DNA of 64,000 nucleotides, taken from assembly GCF_000346465.2 (NCBI RefSeq), contig NC_034009.1, positions 32,033,251-32,097,250 of the forward strand. The letters run 5' to 3'. The first letter of the stretch is position 1; each line of letters opens with the position of its first letter. The notes below the pieces were generated by a model. The model was not told where the DNA came from and ran no database searches. It worked only from the letters and a program-made list of their open reading frames with translations. Made by a program: the position numbers and the translations under genes. Positions 38,301 through 51,005 of this stretch are shown piece after piece. This DNA comes from Prunus persica (taxonomy: Eukaryota > Streptophyta > Magnoliopsida > Rosales > Rosaceae).

Positions 38301-39803
38301 CAATTCTCTTGAATATGCTGATCGCGCAGCCCCATGATACTGGAGAACAGAAAATGACGGGCACCACTTCTTCAGTTCCCTTTCCCAGTTTTCCAAAACC
38401 GAAGCAGGACAGACAATCAAATGTGGACCCTGGTCGTTGTGTAAATGTTTCAATAACATCAAATATGTTATAGCCTGTTCAACAAGAACAGATATTAGAA
38501 AACTAAAGTTACAATTATTATTGAAACAGGTGAGGAGAATGGACCCCCAGGTACCTGAATGGTCTTCCCGAGACCCATCTCGTCGGCCAAAATGGCTGCA
38601 GAAAATAAAGTATGTTAAACTGCTATGCTTTGAGAAGTGAGATTAAACCTAGCCCCAGACTGTAATATGCTTATACAATCATAAAACTAGCCTCAAAGGA
38701 AGATTGATAAACTTTCATCTATTTAAACGAAATCACTTCAATACAGAGCTTCTTATGCTAATTTCAAATTACAAGCAGTTTCCTAGTTCTTCCCTAAATT
38801 GAGTCCCTAATGAATGCCCTATTTCCTGGCACAGAGCAAAAGAAAAGTACCTCCACTGATACCCTTTCGATACAACAGAAGAAGAAAGTTAACACCAACC
38901 AGCTGGTATGGCTTGAGAATAGGTTGAAAGTCAGAATGGTCAGACCTACATGCCGCGATAATATCATCCTGCAACAACAAATCAATCACCATCAATTGCC
39001 AACGGCATTGAAAGCTGACAACAACTAGAAAAAGAAAATAATCACAATACATAACAAAAACAAAAAATCCTTCGCACAGAAACCTAAATTCAAAAATTTT
39101 GTTTTGCTTTTTTACTTTCTTATACAGCCACATTCTCTTTCCCTGTAAATGTTCATCATTTTCCTAACCCAAGGAAACAAAGGAATGCCAACATTTTGAA
39201 CCACATTTTCCACCAATCAAAATAACTAAAGGTAAGAGCTTTCCAACTCCATGCACCAAACAACAAGAGTATACTGAAAAGAAGAAGATAAAAAATAGAA
39301 AGCACCTGAGTGACAATCCTCACAGAGGCAGCTTCCACTTCAGCATAACGATCAGACACAGCGGGAGCCGACGAGCCGTGGAGCTCCCTTCTCAAGTCGG
39401 CCGATATTTTGGCACACTTCTGCAAAGCCTTGCCAACCACATCATCCTCCTCCAACTCCTCTGCCTCTTCTTCTTCTTCTTCTTCACTCGTTGACTCTAT
39501 ATTGACCCAATCTCCATCGCTCTCCTCGTCCTCGATGACGAACCGACGGCCAGGTTTGACGGGCCTGATAACCTGAACCTCGTCGACGTCGTCGTCCTCC
39601 AACTCATTTTTAATTTCGACGCAATCATCATCGTCGTCGGAGAGTTGTTGGGGCTTTGGGGAGGAGGCTCGGAAGGCGAAGGACTCAATTGGAGGCGGCG
39701 TTGGGGTTCGAGGTTTCTTGAGGACTCGAGAGGGCTTGAAGGAGGAGGAATGCTCCTCCCACTCGTCGTCGGAGATTTCGAAATCGTCGAGACCGCGCTT
39801 CAT
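35345..39803 (-). CDS. CHR19: SNF2-family chromatin remodeller, CHR19/ETL1 type (SMARCAD1/Fun30-like)
   Basis: This is a nuclear ATP-dependent nucleosome remodeller. Twelve exons (gene order): 39803-39306, 38968-38851, 38595-38555, 38474-38224, 38140-37960, 37480-37295, 37156-36983, 36875-36717, 36394-36317, 36214-36078, 35913-35695, 35507-35345. They sum to 2205 nt, 734 aa (Arabidopsis about 763). I chose the start MKRGLDDFE; an in-frame ATG 30 bases upstream exists but lies outside the conserved N-terminus. Residues 1-165 are acidic with Glu/Asp runs. The helicase core has motif I DEMGLGKT (210-217), motif II DEAH (324-327) and motif [12 protein letters not shown]. The second lobe has [29 protein letters not shown] (633-647) and [11 protein letters not shown] (663-673) with its arginine finger. 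No CUE, bromo or chromo domain is visible. In Arabidopsis the orthologue sits beside the IDD4/IDD5 pair, as it does here, supporting the assignment. Confidence 0.95.
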
Positions 39804-42800
39804 ATCATCGTTTTCAAAAACAAAAAAACCCAAAGTGAAAAATGAGAAGAAGCCCTAATTAATTAGAAGGAGGAGTGAGTTGTGGTTTTACTGGTACTGT
39901 TAGTGGGTGCTGAGAAGAGAAGAGAAGAGGAAAGGAAAAGGATCTTGAGGGAGCTCTCCCTCTCTAGTGCTCTACTTCGGGAGTGCAAGTGTCAAGGACG
40001 CCAAAGACCGCCATTTCTTTCGGGATATTTGCCTTGCCCTCTTCTCTGTTGCATTTGCTTCGTTTTTTTGTTTTTTTCTTAATTAATTAAACTAGAATGG
40101 CTTTATTTTATTTTCTCAGAAATGCATTTCCGGATGTATGTATTTTTTTTATAACTTTGTTGGACCAAATTACCCATTACAAAAATTAAAATAAAAAGAA
40201 TAAAACGACTGCGATGACGATATCAACAATTAATCTCAGCTTCTAATTTATTGACTAGCTTCAGGCCGAAATTTATAATCCTTTGGGCTAACATTTGGGT
40301 TTGCAGGAAAAGTAGTTGGATCTCTAGCGTGATCGAGAAAGTGCTTATGGGCCTCTTCACTTGCTGTGCTGTTTTGAAAGCATGAGGTTGGCCTTATCAT
40401 TTTTAATGTAATAAGTCGACTTGGGCTTTTTTAATTAAAAAATCAACAACAACAAAATTTGATACAACCAGTATTATACTTTAATATATCTAATATAAAC
40501 TACTGGGGGATAAAGTTTAAGTGAGGAGCACATCAGCTCTAATTAATTTAGCTAAGCTCATATATACTTTTAAAAAAGAAATATTCACTATTATACCAAA
40601 TATAGAAGTCCAAATTATAAAACTACTTTATAAGAAATGGACTTTAGAAACGCACACAAAGCTCATTTACAACATAACAAAAGACTTTTAACTTCTTTTA
40701 AATTACAAAACTGCTATTGATTTCTTAAAATAAATCCAACCCCAAAACCTCATAAAAATGGCTCAAAACACTTAATAGGGCATCAAAGTAATTTAATAAT
40801 CAGAATTAAATTCAATAAGGTCAGCTGTCATTTTTTGGGTATTTTTTGGGTTTGTTTATATAAATTTGTAGGGGTCTTTTTATTCCAGCAGCCTGACGGA
40901 TGGGCTTGGACTGCCGAAAAGAGAAACAAGTGAAATTACCCCGTGTACCTAAGTTCAAGAATCAGGCCCCAAGAATGCTTCGAAAGGGTAGTGAAGCCTT
41001 ATGAAGCATCTTGGTTACCTTCACCAACAAAAATAATGGATGCTTACAGATAAATTCTTAGTGTTTGCAGGTAGAATCTTAGCTTGGCATGAGAGACTTG
41101 TGGCATGGGAGCAAAACAATCATGAGTTTAGCATAAACAAAAAGAGGGCTGTGAATTCCTATGAGAAACATGGGTTTTAAGACAAGGGGGAATGGATTCT
41201 AAGAGGGTTTGTTGAAGAAGGAGAGAGATGGGGGTATGATGGTGTGTTGAGTAGTTTCCGGCAGCTTGACGAAAAGTCTGTCAATCTCTGGAGTGTTTTA
41301 ACAGAAGAGAAAATGGGAGGAGATAGATAAATATGGCTCAAAATTGCAGAGGCTTCATGGAGGGGAGATAAAGCTTGCTCCCCATATGTGTGTTGCTTAG
41401 GATAAAGAAGAAGGAGATAAAAGGTGAGGCACTTGGGCTTGATGTTAGCAGTTAGATAATAAGCTTGCTCAACTGCTCTAGTTGAGTTTAATGGGTAGGA
41501 GGTACCTCCTTTTATAGTCGTTAGAAGCTCATCCTTCTCAAGAAACCCTAATGGGTTCTCTCTAATTTTGCCAAGTCTCTCCTTTCATTTCTCTTCTCTC
41601 CCTTCGATCAATCCCATTTTGTGAAATTATCCTTTGCACAATCGCACCAAAAACAGGGTTTTGGGAGCTCTAGGCTTATCAGTGGTGATTTCTTATTTTT
41701 GGCTGTCATTTCTCCTCCTTTCCTCTCCTACTTCATGGCAAGATCTGGTGGGGGGGGAATGGGTATGTATGCTGGTTTGAATGGTGTTTTGCCTAAACAT
41801 CCCTTGGTTTTCTTGATGGATTGCATTGGGTTTGTCTTTGGCCATGTGCTGGAGTCTCCCAGCTTCCTGAGCCTACAAACATCTCCTGGTTTTCTATCAT
41901 GGTTTCATTTCAAACCATGTGCTAGGGATTTTTTGGATATTTTCTAAACCACTTGGGCTATTTGGGCCTTCCTAAGGTGATGAGTTAGTGTATTTAAGGG
42001 AATGGGCCAACCTCGTAAGTGACGGACCATTTTTATTGAGATGATGAGCTAATTTTTCCTAAAGTACTGGGCTATTTCTTTCTTTTATGTTTACCCACAT
42101 GTTTGGGCTCAAGAAATGAGCTTGAGTATTGGGGCTCCCAAGCAACCCAAACTTTCATTTCTCGGCTCATCAATAGGCCTCATGAAAGCTCGTTACCATC
42201 CATACCACAACCCACTCAAGCAAGCTCCGGGCGCTTGCGTGGCTTGGACCTACTTAAGCTTGTAGTGTGGCTAGGTGTAATAATAATGATTTTTCACTTG
42301 GTATTGCATGTCGCTTGGGGTGCTTGAATTTCGTATCCTTTAAAAAGGGATATGATGCTTAACGGGATAATTAGCATGAGCTTGTAGAGTCAATGCCTTT
42401 TATAGGCTTATTTCGATTCTTAGCGTGACGGATTGCATATTTATTTGGCATAGCACATGGTCGTGGCTCGTGCAAGCGTGAATGACGAACTTTCGCGTGC
42501 TCCAAATCGGGTCTTTTCTTAATAAGGCATTGCGTTGGGCTGAGAATTTATTTGGGCACAACCTTGAATTTTTGGGCCTCAACAAAATTAAATGGTTTAG
42601 GGTTTATCTATATTATTAGTGCTAAGAATTGATATATGACTAAATATCTCTAAAAAAACGAATTTATGAAATGAGGATGCAAGAGAAACACATTCTAAGA
42701 CTGTTCGACCAATAAATAAAGAAATAAAATTCTAAGAACGTTAGCCGACAACAAGATGCAGGAAAAATACTTGGGTGAAATGAGAATAGCATTATTTTGC

Positions 42801-45102
42801 TATCCTCGGTCAATCACATTGTGCCGCGCTTTATAACTTTTACACATGGTAGTTTGTGATTCGATGAAAAGGCAAAATAGTATTATTCCCGTTTTGCACA
42901 AATTTTTCTACAAGATAATGGCCACCAACAGATAATGAGGATTCATACAAATTCTTGCAGTCAATTTGTTGCCAACCCATTCATGTATCATTCTCGTGAC
43001 ACTTATTTTCAGTTTCTTTATTATTATTATTTTTATAATTAATCTAAATTATATATTTAAGGGGTGATTGTAATGAGGGTAATAGAGATTTTTTTTTCCC
43101 CATGGTAATAAATCTTAACCGCTGCCAATGGCCATAAAGAAAATGAGAAAATGAAGCATCCTACGAGATCTCCTTCATCACCTGGAAATAAAATTAGGGG
43201 GAAGGTAGCTACTAGCTAGTACCATTGTTCAAGCATTTGAAATGCTTTAATTTTTCTGTTGATTCCCTTGAAAAAATTAATATATAATAAAATTCATAGC
43301 TAGAGACATGATGGCGATGATCATCCTTCAACGACCATGAGATTGCAGGCCTGCTTCTACTTTGGCCATCAAAAAGGCACTAGTCAAACTCGATATAGTT
43401 ATAGCACTACCAGTAAAAAATTATTAATTATATAATGAGGTTTTGAATGGTTTGGTCAGCCACTGGGATCACTAGTAGAAGCCACCGCATCTAAATGGTT
43501 GCCATTGCTGATCTAATCGCCACAATTACTGTACATCTATGGCACCAAATAGATGGCCACGATGTATTTGTGGCTGAAAAACAATTAGACATGGATATTG
43601 AGACAAAATGGTACTTATTTTTCAATTATTACACATAGTCACGATCAATGTGTAATGTCAATTCGTCTCCTCAATCTTCATTGATAGATCATTCTTACAA
43701 GAAAAAAAGAGATAAATATTATATTATTATGATATTTAGTTGTGATGAAATAAATAAATGAACACTTTTATTACCCAAAAAAAAAAAAACTAAAATGATT
43801 ATTTTCTAATAAAATGGTTGAAAATTTTATAATTTTGTGTAGAGGGTGGGATGAATAAAATGCAATGTAGAAAGAGTCTCCTCTAGCTTTGATTGAGAAG
43901 AGCACCAATAACATGTTGAAGTGCACCACCACTCTTAGGTTTTGCACTTTGTGCTCATCTCCGCTTTGACCATTGCTTCCTTGCATTCACTTTTGCCCCT
44001 TGTCAACTTTGATAGGTTCTAGAAATAATCTTGTATTTTCAAGCAATGAGCTGATGAGGACAAAGCAAAGTGATGAGTGGTGGCCAACTTGCAAGTGCTA
44101 ACTCCTCCACCAATATTTCGCATTCAACGATTTGGTGATCGTTCTATAGATCATTTGAGAAATGGAGAATATATACAGTTTAGTCATACGTCATGAATCA
44201 TGATGATTTTCAGTCATTCTAGCTACCGACTGTACTCAGTTTTTTTTTTTTTTTTTTAACTTCCCATTTATATAGTATGTATATATTCTGTAAAACTTTT
44301 TTTTTGGTCGTATTTTAGGATATTTTTTACATTTTCCTAATTTTCAACAAATAATATGTATGCTTAATGTTGGGAGTTGACGTAAAATAAAAGAGTCATA
44401 TATGTCTCTTCTCCAATAGATTATGCGATAGGAGGAGAGAGATAAATTTATTTCACGTACATTCATTCTCCCAACCCAAGAAAGAGATCGAATGGACATT
44501 TATGGTAAAACTTTAGTTCCCCTTGTTACACTAGCTCATTAGCTGTTGAACAATTTGAAGCAGCTAGGAACTTTAACTGGTTGTTCTTTTGCATGTGATT
44601 AGACTTTTGGGATAGGTTTCAGTTCTTTTACAAGAACTGAAGAAAGTCATATCAGAAAGAGTGAACCGTTGACTTTCCAAAATATAACCCACCATTTACA
44701 AATTACATACATATCTTGATGCTCTGTAGCAATTAAGGTCTTATAATTTGATGTTACATTGAGTTCATATATCTTCTAATAACTATACAAATAACACATC
44801 AAAGTATTCTTAGAATAATAATTCCGAGAGATGAGTTAAGTTATCATATCGTATTTCGTCATCAGCTGATTAACACAAATATGTATGCATTATGCAAATA
44901 TTGTGAAGTAGTAACTATTAATTAGGCCACAGCTGAATCTTAATCCTAAGCCGAAAGCCATAATACAAGATAGTTGCTTCCCATTCTTTTGAGAAGATAT
45001 AAACTTAACATGCATGCACTGAGGCTTTTTTTCTTCTTCTTCTACACTATAACTGATCGCATTGACAACAAGAAAATATGAAATATAAAGTAATCTCATA
45101 GC
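39804..45102. other. Intergenic region between CHR19 and the bHLH gene
   Basis: I see no confident gene in this 5.3-kb spacer. The first 300 bases are the CHR19 5' flank. 40480-40565 resembles the repeat-like segment near 18980-19090. 40.8-42.6 kb is different in composition, with Gly/Ser- and Phe-rich short frames (such as 41621-41947) and no family match, and looks transposon-derived. 42774-42870 shares sequence with 48768-48840. A CACTAGTAGAA string near 43470 recalls CACTA transposon ends but has no partner end that I can find. Confidence 0.55.
40860..42600. other. Probable decayed transposon-derived segment
   Basis: The segment is less AT-rich than its flanks and contains repeated phrases such as TTGGGCTATTTGGGCC and GGGCTCAAGAAATGAGC. 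It ends near a TTTGGGCCTCAACA string like a retroelement boundary. An open frame at 41621-41947 (+, 108 aa) starts MKLSFAQSHQKQGF, but it lacks recognisable domains and is probably not a gene. No paired terminal repeats were found, so its class is unknown. Confidence 0.3.
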
Positions 45103-47543
45103 TTATCTATACAAACATCCTCTATATGTTGGTGTCCAATAGTCTGATCCTGTATTCTCACGATAAACCTGAGGTGTGCATGAAATAGGCACCAAGCAAA
45201 GGCCTTTGTTCTTGAGGTCAACCTTTGCATCTCCCTTGTGATCTTTTCTATCGGTCGCCCATGGATCCTAAAACCACCAACACTAATTGATTAGCATATA
45301 TACAAATTGTAAGCATGCTTGATACATATGTGTGTGTGTGTGTGTGTGTATGTATATGTATACGCATGTACGTACCTTGTGTGAATTTGTCTTCAAATAA
45401 GGGCTACTCAATAGCTGCAAAATCATGGAAATGTAGCTTAGAGGATGTATATAACAATCTGGAAATACTATTTTCTTCGAGCGTAAATCGCAACAAGAGA
45501 TTCAAACAAATTATTAAAAAGAAAGATTATATATGATAATATATACCACATGCACTTGGTCTTGCAGGAACTTGATGTACTGAATCGCTTCATATAGTAC
45601 AGATGCAGTATCAGTCTGAAAATTAAACTAAATATAATGAATATATATGATGATGAATTATGAAATAGAGAGTGTGAAAAACAAGAATTAATCCAGTTGA
45701 AATGAAAATAATAAGTAGCAGGTTGTACATGTGTGGCTGATTTCTACTCACCTTTCCAAATGGAGACACGATTTGTTGAAGGGCCGTGATCCTGTCTCCG
45801 AGCTTGACTTTTGGTGCCTGCATCTGTCGATTCAATTTGTAAATTAACAATTCAAAAGGCAAAAGTTAATATTATTATATCCGAATTAATTAACAAAGAT
45901 GAAGCGTGATTTCTTTTGTCCTTTGCCTTTTTCTTCTCTATAGAGTACCTTTACAGATGATGAAACTGTAGAAGTTTCTTGCTTAGGCTTTTTCAAGACT
46001 GTTTCTGATGATGTGTCGTCCGTTCTTTTCTTCTTTCCTTCATTTGCAATCCCTTGTCCTCTTCCACTACTCACTCTTGTCTGCGTGTTATGCAAAGAAA
46101 TTGAAAATCATTAAAGGTAAATTGACTTTAAGAATAAATTAATCACTTGATTGATTGAGCATACCGAGGAAGCTTGCTTCTTAGAATATTGATCAGATAG
46201 GTTGGAAGATTTGAAACAGGGCTTGGGTGCATGAATATCAACCAAGGCCGACTTGTTGCCTAATCGGCTACTAAAAGATATAACATCTGCAAAATTTCTG
46301 GCACCGGCACTCGTAGCACCGCATGAAGAATAAGAATCGGGCAAAATTGATCCATTTCCATAAAAGTACTTGCCGTTATGGTGATCTGCAACCATTGCGT
46401 TAACGTTGTTGAGGCCAATCTGATATTCAATGCCATTAGTATTATTACCAAACGACGGCGTTATTCCATGTAAAGCTCCTCCTCCTCCTCCTCCTGCTAC
46501 GCATGCAGCCTCAACCTTGCTACCATAACATGAAAATAAACTGGATCCCGAGTTTCTATTTGTAATATTATTATTTCCCATCTGAGCATCACATGAAGTC
46601 GAATCGTTATTGATGAACGCTTGCGGCTTCAAGTAGTGATGGTGATCATGATCCATAACTAGCTGTGGTTCGGGGGGCGCAATGGACCAGGTGCTCACCA
46701 GATTTGACAGCTTGGTTAACCTTTCGTTCTCAATATTAACATTATTATTCATGTTGTTGTTCTCCATAAACCCTCCATTTAATTGCTTCTCGAAACTGTT
46801 GAAATTATTCGATGCAGCTGAAACGTACTTTGTGAACTCCCAAGTACTGTTGTCCAGTTTCTTCAAGTAGTCACAAGCAGGTTCATACATGACATGATCA
46901 GTTGACAAGCTCTTGGACGACAGCGCATCGAGAAAATTCTCTCCAACATCATGATCATTGTGGTGTAAATCACTGTTTCCATTAACGCTTCTGCATGCAT
47001 GGTTCAACCTTAAACATCAATCGATTATCACATATACAAGTTAACCTAAGTTTTTATATGAAATCAATATCACCCTTTTAATTACTAGCTGCCCTTATTA
47101 TATGAAAGTACATATCATACAGAAAATTTGGCTACTTACAAGAGAACATGGTTCCAAATATGATTGTCAGAAACCTGCTCTCCGTTGATCATATCGTTGT
47201 TGGGAGACGCAGAACGCTGATCAGCAACCTGCAGTCTGCGAGAGGAGTCAACGCTAAGGCTTGAGTGGTTGGAGGCATTGGTAAAGGAAGTGCTGGAGAT
47301 TGAAACATCCTGGTCAACATCATCACAATTATTAGAAGAGTTGGAGTACTTCTGGTTTGGCTGCTGCTGAGGCGGCTGTGGCTGCCATGGGTTGATACCC
47401 AAGTTGCTCCATGAAGACAGCTGAGAGCCTGCTGCCCCTGCACCTGCAGCTGCATGGAGATCCCACCAGTTTGGTTGTGCTAGCTGTGGAGAGGAAGAAG
47501 AGATTGCAACACAAGAAGTACTTTCTCTGCATTCTTCGGCCAT
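45103..47543 (-). CDS. Atypical bHLH transcription factor (bHLH68/112/123/133 group)
   Basis: This nuclear regulator is from a bHLH subgroup known for roles in root development, stress and gibberellin-linked growth. Exons (gene order) are 47543-47140, 46990-46165, 46080-45949, 45823-45752, 45615-45547, 45414-45376 and 45267-45103, coding for 568 aa. I chose MAEECRES over an ATG five codons upstream because the family normally begins MA(E/D)E and has the NWWDLH motif soon after. Further family motifs are INPWQPQPP, DVGENFLDALSSK, the helix-loop-helix [39 protein letters not shown], and the C-terminal GLCLVPIS and DYWTPTY. The basic region before helix 1 is degenerate (KMQAPKVKLGDR), lacking the His-Glu-Arg E-box contacts, so DNA binding would be non-classical. 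The exon 2 acceptor has an alternative 15 bases upstream (a different CAG/AAG choice) that would add five residues. The middle is rich in Asn, Ser and Gly. Assignment to one Arabidopsis member is not possible from sequence alone. Confidence 0.92.
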
Positions 47544-49394
47544 TTTTCTGGACTTCAATAATCTTTCAGTCGTTCTTTTTCTCTTTGTAAGTGAGTAATT
47601 AATGGCGGTGGACTGGAGATGCTGTGTGTGTGTGTGTGTGTATGGTTGGTGGTGTTTTTAATTGAGCTAGTCCTGTGTTGCTTTAATTCTGAGCTGCTGG
47701 GGTGGTGGTGGAGGGTTTGGAAATAATTTTTCTCATGGGATTGGAATGGAGATATATATGAATATGAATATCCGTTGGGTGGTGACGTACGGGGTTGTAG
47801 GTTTTATCAAATCAATTATAGGGGAGACAATAAAATATGCACCCTCAGTATTTCCACTAACGTTCGTGGGCAATTATTAATTTATATACGGACATAGCTA
47901 GCTGGGCCACCAATACCCCGGACAGACCCAGAGTTTGGTTTAGTTTAGGGTTTCTTCTTAATGCCCTTCACTCATAGTCATACAATACAAAGGGAGGAGT
48001 TTGGTCTAGGATTAGGGTGGAAGCCTGCATTGCATTTGCATTTGCATGTATCTCTCTATTTATTTCTTTATTCACTAGCATTGCAAGCAAAATACCACAT
48101 TCTTTTCGTATGGGTAAGAAGCATGACACGACACTACTCACTCGTAATTAAGCAAAATACCACATTCTTTTTTTTTGTAGGTGGAACCATTATTTTCTTT
48201 CCAAACAATTAATTTTAGTTATACAAATCCATATATGGGTTGCAATTTGCAAATGAGATTTCTCTTAGCATCTGTTTCATGGATATGTTTGGTAACCTTG
48301 TCATTCTGATTAAGTTTTATGTAATGCACTATTTAATTGTTGTTAGATAATACTAAAGAACAATAGGGATTATTGTCACGCACTAATTTATACTAATTAC
48401 TGTTGTTATTGATAAAAACAAAGCTAGTATATGTTGTCTTTCTCTTTCAAATACATACATTATCGTATTAAACATGTTTCAGTAGAAACCCTAAACTCTC
48501 TCTGAAGGTGAAACTGTGGATCTGTATTGTAGGTCTGAGTACAGATGCTTCTTGTTTTTAGGTTTTTCTGGCATGCGTAATTCTCACCATATCAAACCAA
48601 TTTATTTTTGTGTTTGGTCACTAGACATGTTGTATTTATATTTGGCATTGCGACTACCCTGTACTTTTTTTATGTGTTATCAATAAAATTACTATCGCTT
48701 TTAGTAAATAAAAAAATACATACATTACCAACATATTTTCTTACTTTTTTTTTTTACAGCCATGTGTGAAATGAGAATAACATTATTTTGTATATCCCAA
48801 AATCAATCACACTTTAATTGCAAACAGTAGTTTAATTTTGAATAATGCATGAGCGTGACAATGGTGATCGATGAATGTACAATGTTTGAGTGTGAGTCTC
48901 GGAGCATGGTCACCCAAAGGAGAATAATAATGGTGCCCTTGACAATAAAATGATATGAAATTTGCATAATAAATAATAAATATATTTAGTATCTTTTTAC
49001 TTTATTGTGTAATTAATAAATCCGATCTTTTAAAATGAAAGGTGTTGTTTCTTGGCCTTTGCATACATGGTCTAGTTGGTGGGTGTTTTTATTAAGTGGC
49101 ACTCTGCATCACTCTACATCAAAGTTCCACTTGAGAAATTTCCAACCTTTTTAATTTCCTTCTTCTTCCTCCATTGATGGCCCATTGGCTGCACAAGGAA
49201 GTGAGCTTTTTGGTTTCTTCATTGTAACACGAATGACGGTGTGCAGTTAGTCACGTTAATTTTATAAATTAAACTCTAGCTTCAATATCATCCACCCAAA
49301 TAATATATCTTTTATTTCTTCTCTCTAGTCTCTAGGTTTAGAGTGGAAAGTTTGATTAGGTGGGGACCAAATACAAACCATAGGTTAGGCGGCG

Positions 49395-49397
<3 letters not shown>

Positions 49398-49424
<27 letters not shown>
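49398..49424. repeat. (AT)n microsatellite
   Basis: About 13 AT units in an intergenic setting. Confidence 0.9.
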
Positions 49425-49427
<3 letters not shown>

Positions 49428-49798
49428 CTTATTAATTTGGTTCCTGTTTAAACAATAATGACTTTGAAAAGTTCATATTCTTTTCTTTTAGAATTTAGTA
49501 TTCTCAATTGTTTTCTAATTTAATTATGGGGCAAAGATAAATCTTCCAGGACGAGACATCTTTCTGGTAAAAAGATATGATTTGGATGAGAGAATCAAGC
49601 TCTGCGTTTGACAAACTCTATCAACTAAAGTTGGATATGGGTAAGATTTGAAAGAAGAAGGCTAACTCCCATTATGTAGTTTGTATCTTATTTATATGCA
49701 GTGAAGGTCTATTTTACATACACATACACGCATGTAGATGATTGCTTAATCGATATATTAACTTTAAAAAATCAAAAGAAGAAATGAACTTATATATA

Positions 49799-50605
49799 CG
49801 GGCTCGTTTGATAACTATTTTAATTTTAGTTTTTATTTTTCATTTTTCATTTTTTTGTGTTAGAGATAGAGAAAAATGAGTGTGAGGATGATATTGAGAA
49901 AGAGGATTAGAGGAGAAGATGGGATAGAGGAGTAACAAAAATGAAAACAAAAATTTTAGAGTGAAAATTATTTCAAATATATTTCAGTTTTTAGTTTTTG
50001 TTTTCACTTTTGTTTTCATCCTCCCCTCTCATCTTCCCTCTCAATTTCATCCAAAAACTGACTTACTCTTTGACTAACCTGAGCTCTTTTTAAGCCTAAA
50101 CTAATACACCCATCCCACCCACTGAATAGCCCTGCACTGCGCTCTCATAATCCCCCTTCACCTCTTTTTCTCTCTTTTCCTTTTGGTACGAAAGGGGCCA
50201 AATGCCAAACATAAAAAACTCCTATTCTTTTATTTTTTGGTAAAAAACAACCCCTCTTATTTACTTTTTTGGTAAAAAAATAACTCCCCTTCATTTCATA
50301 CACCCCTACACGTAGAAAGTATAAAAGAAGTATTGTGTACTAAATGCATTTTGAGGGCTAAAACTCATTATATCATAATGATTAGGTGTAGTCTTTTGTT
50401 ATCAATGAATTTCACTTTGTACTATCAAGTTTAAAAACTATGTGCGTAAGGTAAATTTAGCCCATCCCAATTTGAAATCCCGGGACGTCCGTCCATTCCA
50501 TCTTCACTCTTATTCTCACTTTCATTCTCCCTCTTTTTTCTCTACAATCTAGCACAAAAAATAAAAAATAAAAACTAAAACTGAAATGGTTATCAAACGG
50601 ACACG
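49799..50605. mobile_element. MITE related to the ARC3-intron element, interrupted by an insertion
   Basis: The left end (CGGGCTCGTTTGATAACTATTT) and the reverse complement of the right end (starting CGTGTCCGTTTGATAACC) match the ends of the MITE at 1876-2217, as do the AG-rich and CT-rich inner arms. Between about 50053 and 50497 lies some 445 bases absent from the other copy. This interior contains AAATCCCGGGACGTCCGTCC near its right edge and repeated TTTTTTGGTAAAAAA strings. The target duplication is unclear. Confidence 0.65.
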
Positions 50606-50774
50606 TATATGCATGCGCAAAAGAGCATATGCATTTAAAATTTCATTGTCAATATTATATAGCCTTGATCACTAAGTAACCAACCTCCTTTGTTTTGTAT
50701 ATAAGTGGTTTTTGAATCGATAATTCTTGAAAGATAACCTAAAAACTGAATAGTTCTCATAATTAGTTTACGGT

Positions 50775-51005
50775 CTATAAACAAGATAGTCTTATTCGAA
50801 GGAAAATAAAGACATCTTTATAAAAGCCCCATATAGAACCAGGTTTTGGCCAAAAGTATTCATCATGAACCAGCTCTTGTTCCATGTAAAGTGAATGAAT
50901 TGGAATAGACTGACTTTCGAGTTCAAAGCCAATCAAGATTTCCTCGTCGACATTCTTTTCCATTGGTATAATCTGCGGTATCTCTCCTTCAAAAGCTACA
51001 TGCAA
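50775..51005 (-). pseudogene. Unrecognised coding-like fragment
   Basis: An isolated minus-strand open frame of 76 codons has protein-like composition: balanced charges, and strings such as FELESQSIPIH and HDEYFWPKPGSIWG. It lies in an otherwise non-coding AT-rich setting. A TGTAG acceptor-like site occurs just inside its 5' end, so it may be one exon of a decayed gene. I do not recognise the family. It could also be chance. Confidence 0.25.

Noticed and set aside
39804..39833. The upstream ATG at 39833 as the CHR19 start
   Set aside because: The ten extra residues (MGFFVFENDD) precede the conserved MKRG start and have no support from the family.
41621..41947. A 108-codon plus-strand open frame as a gene
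   Set aside because: It lies in a segment that looks transposon-derived, has no recognisable domain or splice context, and its composition is skewed to Phe, Ser and Gly.
43460..43600. CACTA transposon end at CACTAGTAGAA
   Set aside because: No partner inverted end or 3-bp duplication was found, and an 11-base match is weak.
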